Origin: Trichostrongylus colubriformis
Taxonomy: Eukaryota > Nematoda > Chromadorea > Rhabditida > Trichostrongylidae
Assembly (NCBI GenBank): GCA_963978905.1
Contig: OZ022256.1
Location: forward strand, 37,186,001 to 37,250,000
Reading direction: 5' to 3'
DNA length: 64,000 bases
Under the pieces are notes generated by a model that saw only the letters and a list, made by a program, of their open reading frames with translations, searched no databases and was not told where the DNA came from. Position numbers and translations under genes: made by a program. Below are positions 49,001 through 61,000 of the stretch, in pieces; position 1 is the first letter of the stretch, and every line of letters starts with the position of its first letter.

Positions 49001-52000
49001 ATCCCATGTGCCGCCTCCACGAGAGAGCGCGTAAGCTGATTGCGTATCACTGACATCTACCACAGATGATACGGACTCGGCTGTCACTGATGAATTAGAC
49101 AAGAATACACCACCGCGAGATAATCAAGAAAGAACAAGAATTGAATTGCCAAGGGTTATCCGAGTCTTTGTCATTTTTTCAAGTTTCGTTATTTCTGCAG
49201 CCATTCGAAGTTTTCTGCAGTGATAGTGTTGTTGTCGAAATTTCATAGACGTAGTTTATATCTGTGTTTAGCTGCCAGCGTTGCTTTCAACGACCGAACG
49301 CTTGAATCTCTCACTCTCTTTGGATGATTCTGACCTGGTTCCAGTTAACAGGCCGCTTCAGTTTCACCTCTCTCCATAGTTAGCGATAACCAAGTAAAAT
49401 CCCTGGATTGAGCAGATTCTGAAAGCTTTCTCTTACGACGCAATCCAGCTTCATGACGCCTGGAACGACTGATAATTTGTGCACTCTCTCTCAACTTCCT
49501 CTGACGATCGAAAAAAAGCGGAGATAATTCTGGAGCAGTGGCACACAAATGCACTGAGGCATATGTGCAGATGTTGCCTTTTGCCATGGAGCTTAAGGCA
49601 GATCAAAACTTTTGCTTTATTACTAGAACTAAAAGACTTTACATCTATCCTCAAACTGGTATCGTTATAGGTCTGGTGCCAACGACCATATCCTTCGAGC
49701 GTGATCGAACGTCAGATACTGGTAGATCCACACTCACCATCACAGTACAGAGTATGGGGAACAATTCAAGTATGCGTCTTATTTTCAGAGCAAAAGCTCT
49801 TCGATATGGCACTACATAGCTTCCGTTGTAGAACTTTCCTGCCTTCAAAGATGCTTTCCACTGCCCATCTTCAGCTTATGCTCCCGACAAACATTGCGAT
49901 GTGTGGGTCTCTGATATCGATTCATGTAGGTCAACAAAATTTATAAGGGGAGAATTTGCGTCTGGAGGCGGAACGATGCCTATTCAGCGTATGGTGAGCC
50001 AGTTGTGAAAAATGAACTCAACATCAAGTCGAACAATCAAATCACGACTAGCGACATCAACAAGTTCAACGCCTATAAGCAAGCAGTCGCCTTTTATGAG
50101 GTACGTCACCAGTAGCATGCACGATGCTCAAAAAGAAAGCCATTTTTCATAAAATATCTGCTGAGTGTCCATGGTCACTACTAATATAATCAGCTTAGTT
50201 TTACTGTCTGTCTGTTTGTCTGCCTGTTTGTCTGACTGTCTGTTTGTCGGTCTGTCTGTGTGTTTGTGTGTCTGCGTGTCTACGTGTCTGTGTCTGACCC
50301 ACATGGGCGGGGTGTGCGCTGAAATTTCATACAGCTGAAAATATTTTGATTCAGTTCCAAAATGGCCTAAATGTTTGCAAAAGTTGGGATAAGGTCGGTG
50401 GCACGATTCTGTGTAGCCTGAGTGCGGTGAGATGGACGTATTTCAAATAAGCGGGGCCTAAAACAAAAAGTCGTGGTTGGTTCCAGCAAAGCTTACAAGC
50501 TCCGTTCGAGGTGAAACGACAGGAGCGCACATAAACGATACCAAGAGAGCGCAAATGAAAGATGCTGCGCCTCCCGCACGGGGTGCGCAGTGTTTTGTAG
50601 CTTTTGTTGCTAGAGTGGAAGTTTCTATTTCAGTTGCAGCCAAAACTGCACAGAAGTGGGGGGAATTTGGGAGAAGGTCGGCCATGGTTTGCTGGAAATG
50701 ATGGAAAAGAACCTTCCTAAAGAAAGTAGCACATTTTGAATGGGCAGAGCCTACAGCAAGAATTCATGATTCAGTTGCAGCACAAGCTAGAAGCTCCGTT
50801 CAAGCTGCGATCAAGGTACACTGGGAGTCGAAGTTTCCTCTATTATGGGTCGTATATGATCGCGCAAGAGGGGGGGGGGGAGTCGTAGCTTCACAGATCA
50901 GCGATGAGCACTAGAATCTAAACTTTCAATAAGCAGATACGAAGCAAAGAGTATTTCACCGACAACCCGTGTGACAAAATGTAAAATAAATATCTTTTCT
51001 GCCTCAGGAAAGGATAAGTAGCAATAGAACACATTGCAACTATGCAATCCGGCAACAGTTACTGGCATTGCAGAAGGGGGTCGTACTTGGTCCCCCTTTT
51101 TTTTATCTCTGCAATGCCAGTAACCGTTGCCAGATTGCACAATTGCAATGTGTTCTATAGCCGTAGAGGGAAGGTCGTCCTGAAGCAGCTATTTCCCCGA
51201 CATCAGGGAGTGCCTTGGCTGCGATCGGTGAGACATTATTCAAGATATATGCATCTGTCACGAGATTCGGAACTACCTGAAGAATAACCTGCTGCATGGG
51301 TGAGTACGTAAGGAGCGCAAGTGATCAAAACTGCGTCCCGCACACAGTAAGCGCAGCGCAAATGTATATGTGGTACTCCAGCGAAAATTTTTTAAAGAAA
51401 CAGCCGAAGCACTTTTTAGGACTCTGCGGTAAGATCAGTGATAAATTTCTGGAAGAGGTTCGCTCGCAAAAATCAAAAACTGGGCTACGTGGCCTGGGTG
51501 GAGCATGCGCCGAAAAATCGGCACCCAGGTCAAAAAATAAACGTGGGGAAAAATGGTTTGTGGTCAGCAGTGAGATTCTAAAGAAAAAGATCCGTAATCG
51601 ACGGAAACATCCTCGATGGACGGTGCTCAAAGTAAAAACGCATAGTTGGGTTCCGGTAGGCGATGTGGGTTAAGGCTCTCCGACATCCATTCTGTCCTGT
51701 AGGACGACGTTGGACAGTTGATCGACATCTGTGGAAGTTAGCCAAAACATTTTGATTCGCGTTTCGCTTTGATGATTAATATAAGGTTCTAGCATTATAA
51801 CGACGTTGGCCTGTTATCTACTTATTTACGGGTTTTCGCTTCAATTGTACCTTCAGCGGTCAAATCAAAATGCAACCACTACAGAATATAACAAATAGAA
51901 AATGCTGAAGCTAAAATCGGGTAGCTCATGCTGGTGACCAAATGAAAACTGTTTGAATGAGCCCTCTCTGGCTCACCATCCCTTTTGAAGGTCTTCTGGT

Positions 52001-55000
52001 ATGCTAGAGAAGGTATCATGAAATGTGAATGGAATTCCACAAATATTTTTTTCCTTCAAAATCCTTGGGTATTCCAAACCTAATATTTGTACCCACTTCT
52101 CATCGACACTGAAAAAGGCGAGACTAAATATATGTGATTCAATAATATCGGTCACTGTTGACCGGCATTCGTCGAGCGAAAAGCGCACTCCGTCTCATGT
52201 GCCCGTAAACTGAAAATGCTCTGGTTGCCAACGTGTTGAGCTGTTTTTCTCTTTTCCTTAGCGGTTCTCATTCAGAACCTATGCTTTCGTAACTGAGTGC
52301 TATTGGCCACCTAAGATTATCACTCATTGATCTGCTATCTGACGGAGGGAGCGCAAACTAATGGTCATGGAGTGAAATCGTTATGCTTACGTTTGGTCAA
52401 AACTATTCATGTATGAAAACTTTCAGCCATCCGTCAACACTTCAGCTGATCCTTGCACAGACTTTTGGCAGTACGCTTGTGGAAAGTACGACAAATTGGT
52501 TGGTGTCGACGTTTCAAGATCTTAGTTTTTTCAAATACCTTTGAGCAAAGCATATCTGCAGCAAAGCAATTAGAGACACTTCATTTGATTTCAGGTGTCT
52601 TTCCATTTTGCCGATGCCAACAATCTCAAGATCATGGCGGCTCAACTGAACAGCCCATCCTATCAGGATACAATCAAGGTCCATCAACTTCCATAATTAA
52701 GTGTTACGATCCTGAGTCCTTTTTTTCAATTCAGAATTCCACTGCTTTGTCGAAGGAAAAAGCGTTTTCTGACGCCTGCATCTCAGCCACGTTGGACAAC
52801 AGTAAGACACAGAGCATACTTGTTCAGCAAAATTATCTCCTCCCTCGAGTGCGTTTCAGCCACTTAAAAATCATCAATTTCTTGAGGAAAAATTTTTCGT
52901 ACAAATATTTCATATGTTTGCCATTGAGCTACCCTTTAAAGGTGAATGAGTTGGCCAAACGTCTGGGTTCGAGCTTCACGTACGTCTATGGTGGTGATGT
53001 CAAAGCTTTACCAGATGCTGATCAATTGGCAAACGCAATGGGCTACCTGTCATTTAATCAGGTATCTCTCATCCACGGATCGCCTTCATTAAGGCTGCTT
53101 ATAAAGGAATCGTAAGCAACAATTGTTTAGGCTATCGATACCCTTGTGACGCCCTTTGTCGACACAAATTGGGAGGATCCGACAAAGGGCTACAGAATGT
53201 TTCTGGACCAGAACACTGCGTATATGAGGTAGAACCTTTCGGGTGTATATCGTTAGGACAGAAACGTCGCGTGGCCGTGTTCGGCACGCGACGGGATGGT
53301 GCGAGCTATGCGCGCCGTATTGGATGGGTCTTGAAGCGATGACGGTGCTCTGCGCCTAATTCTAGGCGTAATCGCTTCAGGACTCAACTAATACGGCGCG
53401 CATAGCTCGCACCATACCGCCGCGTGCCAAACACGACCACGCGACGTTTCTGTCCTAACAATATACACCCAAACCTTTCAATACATACCATATAAACACG
53501 ATTGACAAGAATCATCTTGGCGCTCAGACCGCAACACGTTCACGTGACGACCCATACATCTGGAGAAGAGTCAAGCGTGGTGTTGAGAAAGCGTGTTTTT
53601 GAAAAAATGCTGCCCCCTCCCTCACTAGGGGCCCTATACAAACTCTCCTCGATCCTCGTTATTTCTACGGTTTTTTCCCAGTTGTAGCGATTCATGAAAG
53701 AAATTAAGAGTCTGTGGAAAAAGCTGAGACCAAACTCTCACCACAGAAGGAAAACAAGAATCTCGCAAGTGAACTAACAAAAATTCTATATTCAGTCCGT
53801 AACGAAAGCGCGGAATTGACAGCAATACCTGAAAAATTACTGAAGGTTAATCTTCGAGATAGTGTGAACGACTCTCATAGGCTTTCCTTTTTATAGAACC
53901 ATCTTCAGCATTTATCTTGAAACTTTTGTGTTTAGTTTATTTCGTATTCGCGAAGTGCCGCTTTCCGCATAGATTTTTGAGTGAAAATTACCTTGAATAT
54001 TGGCTTCAGAATTGAATCAAATTAGTCAGTTTTGTCACTCATTTTTCCTTTACTCTTTCCACTCTTAACCTGAGGGACTCTCTTGATCACTGCTGACCTT
54101 TAGATCTTCTTTTAAATTTTACCGTTAGCAGTGCGCAACCTACCAACTTAAGGAAATGAAATACATCTTATCTTTCATAGTTCAGCCTTTCATTTATTCT
54201 AAATGCATGCGAACATAAAGTGTAATTGATTCCTTCATTGAAAATCGCGGTGTGTGTAATCAAAAAAGTTGAATTAATGTGCTTGGCGTTAATGATCTCT
54301 TCTTTGGATGCGCCGCGCGTTCTAGTTACACTTAGTTACATTTTTTCTAGTGCTGGCAAAGACTTAAGGGGCCAGTCAATGTACAAGTCAGTGCTTTTAT
54401 CCTTTCAGACGAATCCTTTACCAATTGACCAACACAGGAGGGATTGACAGCTAGGTTGGCAGCATTAGGGAAAAGCATTAGGAAAAATTCGGACGAAGAG
54501 TAAAAGAAATAGTGAATATGAAAGCCGAGATGCCTGGTAAGAGGACAGTGAACAAAAACGGATGACAATGGTCAAAAAACCGTGCCACCGTTGATTCTCG
54601 ATGCAGACGACCTTTCTGTCAAGAGGAGGGTCGCCAAGTAAACACAAGGGGAATGTTTGGAAATACGACAGCATCTAATTTTGGAGTGAGCTTCAAGCCA
54701 AGACTGCGAAAGCGCGCCGCAATACCTTTGGTCTCGCCGCATACCCTTGGCCGCTCTCATCATTATCAAGCTGGAATCACGTCGCTTGTAGGCGGGGGCG
54801 GTCATTCAAAGGGCCTTATTAGACCTATAGCTCCCATGTGAGTGACTCCTTTAAGGAATTTCTCATGAACTATGTACAGCACCCCTAATGCTGTCTTTAG
54901 CGGGCGTGGAATTGGGCCCCGCACTATGAGAGTGGGGTGCGCAGTCGCTACACGTCAGTACGCCATGTGTGAATTTGGAACAGAAGATTCGCTCGGCCGC

Positions 55001-58000
55001 GTTTGGCGGGCGACACGATGGGTTCTATCTAGGAGCGCCACTTTAGTCGAGTCCTAAAGCGTTTAGGCTTCAAGTAATATGTAGGTTGGTGCATAATTAA
55101 TACGAACTTTACCAACAATTCTATTTAGCAAAAACTTTGGCAAAAACGTGCTCAAACGATTATCCTAAAGCGTTTTCACCACCGCAGACAGGGACTGCTT
55201 TCCCTTTGCTAGTCGTCAAAGTATCAGTTTTCACTACAAAGAAATGCAGTAATAAAAAGCCGCATTAAATATGAATCAACCTAATAATACATAGCACACC
55301 GTCATGGCTTCAGGCTCCAGCCGATACGGCACTCATGGCTTTCACTCATCGCGTCGCACGCCGACGCGATGGGTGCAACGCGGATTTTCCATCTGAGCAT
55401 CCGAAAATTAACTGCGCTCGCAAAATATGCTCAAAAATCTTGCTTGTTATGCGCTTTCTCCGTAAGGCATAGGCACATGTAAAATTGTCAATGAAGATAC
55501 ATTTCAGCAAAACCTATTACAACCCGAGTGCCTTCAATACCGTCAAAGACAATTATGTGACTTCAGCGACCAAAGTCATCACCAGATTTATAAGGGAGCA
55601 GGTAAAGTTTTATGCGCACCTATCTTATTACACCTTTCAGCAGCAGAAGATGAGCACATCCTTCAGAATCTTACCGTGAGCCCCGATCTTAGAAGTCAGG
55701 TGCAAGGTCTAGTCGAATTTGAACAGATGCTTGCCAACAACTTCAGGTAAGAGATGACAGAGCGGACTCATATCTGCAAGATTTTCTCAGTTGTTCCTGA
55801 GGTTCTATTGTGGGAGGATAAATTGACCTTATTCTGCAGTACTGACGACACCACTCGCCGAACCTACGCTCGCTCATGGAATCTCATGGATGTCGAACAA
55901 CTAAAGAAATATTCATTTATCAATTGGAAACTCTACTTACAGCAGGTATTTTCGGGGCACATTCCATTTTTGCAAGGCGAGATAGTTGGGCCCATTACTA
56001 CGCGGGAGGGCAAACTCCTGACAAAATATGAAAATAAGAACCTGAAAAATTCAGTCATTATATGTATTCCGTAACAAGAGCGTCTAAGAGAAATGATATC
56101 CTAACGAAATCCAAGCCTTGCATTTCGAAACGGAAGCGTTGTGGACCACGGGTAATGTGCCCGTCCTCTGATGATAAAGGAGAAGGTTCAATAGTCATGC
56201 AAATTGTGGGGTGAGATCATGGATGAGAAACAAGGATAGAAGAGTCAGAAGCTAACTAGGAGCCATGTAATGCGCTCTACTGTTCCCCATCCGACCGCCG
56301 TATCGCTATTGCGGTAGCGAAGTGGCGATCAGATTGGGCGCGGTATCTTCTCCTTACTAAGCTTGGGCATTTTTGAATACTTGAAACTTTACTTAGACTC
56401 CACCTTTCAAAGTATCGTGAACAGTCTTAATACTTCCTCAAACCAATCCATTTGCCGCTAGGTTCCCCGAAGGTTGCGTAGGTAGTTATCGATATTGGTA
56501 TCCAGTCGATGAAAAATTTTGAAAAATTTCTTAGTGTTCCACTTCAAATGACCATAACTTCCTTATTCCTTAAACTCTACCTTATGAGTGCAAAATTGTT
56601 GTGCCGTGTCTGCGAGGTTGACGCTTTCCAATGCTCACTTGTGCCATACCATATCTTCAAAATGAATGAACTTATTTTGAAGGAAGCAAGTCGAGGAAAA
56701 TTTTGAAAATTCAAAAGTGTTTCACTTCGAATAGTCATAACTTCCTCCAGACCTAACCATGCGGTCTTGTTGTCCAGAATGTGCGAGGTTGCCGCTTCCT
56801 AAATACTACTTGAACTATTCGATACCTCGAAAATGGAAGACGTTATTTCGGGGGAAGCCAGACGAAGGAACTTTTTGTCGAATTTGCGAGATCTTCTCAC
56901 GAATCTTTGAAAAAATAATCCATTGTGTCTGCTACGCCTCCAGTACGCATCTCCTGCTTTCAGAAGACCAACAAGAGGGTGGGCAGCCTTTGGATGGCCT
57001 TATTGCGGGATGCGCCATGCATGAGGATTCCTTCTCATTCTCAGTGAATACAAATGCTTTTCCTGTACTCATTGTGGTTCGCTAGCACCAGATCAGGTAC
57101 TTGCAATCGTAGCAGGATATGAAAGGAGTCCATACCGATTAATTTTTTGTTTTTATCCCATAGTTTCTGAATATCTGATACCTATCCACGGGTGGTACCC
57201 ACGGTTGATCGGTGAATTTCGGAGGTGTTTGTGTACGTGGTTCCGGTACCAGTAGACAAACTAAGGGTTTGGCATTGACCAGCTCCGTCGTGGATCGCGC
57301 CATGTATAGGTTTCCATGAAGATTAAGTTAAAGTAGCTTCTATTTAACCCAGTGAGTCAGTTTATCACATCTCCTCCTTCACGATTCGAACTCTCAGCCT
57401 GAGAAATTCCGTTGGTCACTGCTACCTCAACGGTCACAACCCCCTCCCCTGAAAACGGATCAAATACGACCCCTCTGTCGAAGACTTCCTCAACAGAGTC
57501 TTGACACTGTTTTCAAACTTTGCAAGCAAAAAGGCATATTGAAGCCCTAGCTCAGCTTCACGTGACGGTGAACATAGAGTGTGCATTTAACGTGATGCGT
57601 GGACGAGTTGTTAGGGCCCGCGCAGCCTGTAGAAACCAAACACCACCCTCACAGAGTTGGCTGAGCCACGCAACAACGTGACCGCTTAATGCGGGGTTAA
57701 CGACGAGGCGGAATAGGCTTGCGGGAGATGTGTTGAAATAAAATAAGGCATAATTTTTTTGAAAGTGCAAACAAAGTCACATGGAAGAACCAGGTAATAT
57801 CGCTGAATTTAAACAATGACATTATGCGGGAAACATTTAGAGACTCGAATGCCAGAGTCCTATCTCTAGTAAATATGAGGCTTAGAGTGAGGTTATACCG
57901 TGCGGGTCGTCCGGACCGCACGAGCTGGCCGGTCCGGACGACCCGCACGGCCCTCACGATCGGATTGTCGAAAAGTTGCAGACAGCGACGCACGTACAGT

Positions 58001-61000
58001 AGTTGCGCGCGCACTGCCCAGCTTTTGGAAGCTTTGGAAACAACTTCGGAAACAAAAACACGTTATGTGAAACAACAAACAAAAAACATGTAATCACAAA
58101 CGAATTGAAAAAGTTGATGTACATTACACAGATGCACCGAACATTCAATACTGGGTAGTGCGCCGCAACTACTGTAGCGTGCGTCGCGGTCTGCAATTTT
58201 ACGATACTTGAATTGCGTGGACCGTGCGGGTCGTTCGGACGGTCCGCAGAGAAAAACTTAAACGGCAAAATGTGACATTGCTCTCCCCGGTGCGGTCGCG
58301 TCGCGGCTTTCGTACTGGAGCATATTATCTCCCTAAGCGCGCTAATCTTCCATGCCATGTGGTCCTGCTTGAGGTTGAATGTCTTCGGAATCGTCGTTTA
58401 ACATCCATTATTGCTATAGTCAACACTTCGGGTCAAATAATGTCGGGAGGGGAGGGGGTTGGGGGATGGGAGACGCCACCTTGCGTCAACGTCGAAGCTC
58501 CTTTCCCTCCCTAGGCTTAGGCTAAAATTGATATCCCCTCCCCTCACATGAAAAAGCATCTGTCAAGCGTAGGTTTCATCTGCTATAGCCTAAGCCTAGG
58601 GAAGGAAAGAAGCTTTGACGTGGGTGGAAATTTTGCGTCTCCCCCTCCCCTCCCCCCCCCCCTCTCCCCCTGACCTTATTTGACCCCACTAGTCATCAAG
58701 AAATGTGTTCAACAAATCAAATCAATTCAACAAATATCACATAAAAGATATCACATAAAAAACCACTCTGCAGCTTCAGTTCTGGAAAACCTGGAAATCT
58801 ATGCTTGTTCCGATAACTTGAATTAAAGCAACAACAGTATGAAGGCATATCAGAAAACTAATACCGCTCAACATAACAGGTCTTGAAATTCAAAGGACCC
58901 TTGGCATAAAAGAATTTCTAAAAGCATTTTGATAGCGCACGCGCAGTTAGTGAAAACAACGCAAGGTGTAGTGAAAACTGAATTTGTACATGGAAAAGTG
59001 GCAAATCCTGCATAAAATACACTATAAAGGCAGTGCGCGTTGGGATAAAGTACACTCCAGAGAAAAGATATTACTACAATAAGAAGCAGATGGAAAGGTA
59101 ACGAGGCAGCTAAAAGCAGATTAGCGGCATGGAGATTAGCACGCTTGGAGGAGATACTATGCTCCAGTACGAAAGCCGCGACGCAACCGCACCGGGGAGA
59201 GCAATGTCACATTTTGCCGTTTAAGTTCTTCTGGTCCGCACGGCATAACCTCAAAATTACCTTTATAGTATGCCGCAGCAAACCTTTTTGTATATCGCAG
59301 TATGCATTACTTCGTTATTAACACAATTCCACGCAAACTAATTGTGGAAAAAACCTTCAACACATACGAACTGAGGCCATCCTTTTTACCCTATCGTGCA
59401 ACAACACGTGTTGCATTTGGCCACCCCGCACCGTCTTTTTCGGGTGATATGAAAGCGTCGATTTCTGAGAGGTAAGGCTTAGGACACGTTTGCGACTATG
59501 AAAAACAACATATCTATCAGTTATTGTACCACTGTGAAAACTGATGTCTTAACACTACTACTGTACAAACTAAGTAGCCTATCAATGAGCAATTCTGTTC
59601 GAAGTTTCATTGTAAAAGTGAGTAGACGTGCTGCTATTCTTCAATTATTGCGAAGAAAAGTGTGATTTTTTTCGCGCTTGTTGAAAGGCAATATCCAAAA
59701 TCATCGTACCCCTTATTTCTGAGCGTAAACCGGCGGTGAACATCAAATGATGGGCTTGTGAGGGATGCTATTGCTTTAACTGTTTTCAGAATCATCATTG
59801 AATAATGCACACATAGCGCAGCCTATGTTTTAGTAAAAATTGCAACTGCTCAGGTCATCAACAAAACAACACAAGAAAGAAATGTTAGGTATAGTATAAT
59901 CCAGCAGTCAAAGCCAAGTATTTTCTAAGTGAAAACTATTATTATTCAGAATGTTGAAAATACATTATAGGAAGGGCACGCACATGTACATAGTTATAGC
60001 GTTACAAAGAATGAATTTATTTTGTCATTGCCTGCTGCATATTGTTAAAAAGCGTGTTGCCAAAAATATTATAAACATTATCCACCTTCTGGAGGAGAAA
60101 GGTCCCATTTTCAAAGAACCAAAAAAATTGTGGTTTAAATCTCGTGCAACACCATGACGCATTATGGGTTAAAAACATGTGAAGCGGCAGTTTCGGCACA
60201 TAGTAGCATTTGCAGTTCGTTCAGTTTGCTGTAAGTGCACAATGCCTAGTCAAGACCTCGAGTGCAACATAGGACCTCTTTATTATAGACCCTTTTATCT
60301 TACTATTACGCTTATTTTTCCTTTCATTGTTTCACTTTATTGCTGCGTTTGTTGTTTCACATAATTTGAATCATCATGAACGATATCAAATCCACTTCAT
60401 GCCACATCAAATGACAGAGACGTCCATCTTCTCAGCCACCACGCAACTCGGCCACCAAAGCATGCAGCTCGAAATGAAGCGCACTAGTATCGCAATAGCG
60501 CCCCAGAGGCGCGTTTTTAACGTGAATTGCTACACGCATTACCGTGTCTGTGCTCAATGTCCATTTACGGATAGTGGTTCTTTCTGCACTGTAGGCTTTC
60601 GCTTTCCGCCGTACTCTAGTACTCTAATCGCTAATAGCTAATATGCTTCCTTTCCTTGCAGTTCTCGCGGTGGCTTTAAACTATTCTGCGAGCGTGCTCA
60701 CTAACGCATAACAATATATGGTAATCTGGAGTCAAAGCTACAAATATTTTTCTTCAGCTACCGTTATTTTGAATCAGAAATCTGTAGCTTAAAGCAAGGC
60801 TGTAAATATTAGGTTGATCGAAAAGTTTGATTCATTCCACAACTCAGCAATTAATGCAAGCTAATCAATAACCATCGTTGGTTGTTATACTGTTGATTAG
60901 CTTGCATTGTTTGCTGATTGTAAAATAAATCAGAACATTATGATCAACCTAATATTTACAGCCTTGCTTTAAGCTACAGAATTCTGATTCAAAATAACGT

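Larger units (their letters stand above)
50101..52426 (+). other. Intron 22 of the M13 gene (2.3 kb)
   Basis: Contains a TCTG-type microsatellite (50203-50297), a G run near 50870 and the hairpin MITE 51024-51158. No poly(A) signal in a convincing position and no new start codon context was recognised, which agrees with an intron rather than an intergenic gap. Confidence 0.55.
53229..55507 (+). other. Intron 27 of the M13 gene (2.3 kb)
   Basis: Contains the hAT-like MITE 53241-53471, a diverged repeat copy (54480-54905) and a mariner-end MITE (55082-55284). No exon was recognised between. Confidence 0.6.
57890..59257. mobile_element. Composite nested inverted-repeat element
   Basis: Outer ends TGAGGTTATACCGTGCGG and CCGCACGGCATAACCTCA are complementary. 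Inside, AACTTAAACGGCAAAATGTG (58257) pairs with CACATTTTGCCGTTTAAG (59209). A second inverted repeat lies within 57928-58243, and a further fold-back element, 58430-58686 with ends GGTCAAATAA, sits in the middle. Confidence 0.7.

Noticed and set aside
52453..53115. 220-codon continuous open frame
   Set aside because: Not one gene: it strings together real exons 25 and 26 with intron sequence. Its first part is out of frame with exon 23, and splice sites divide it.
53714..53896. 60-codon Glu/Lys-rich open frame
   Set aside because: Considered as exon 28 because of its helical look. No acceptor gives the needed phase after exon 27, while 55508-55601 fits in phase and resembles domain 1.
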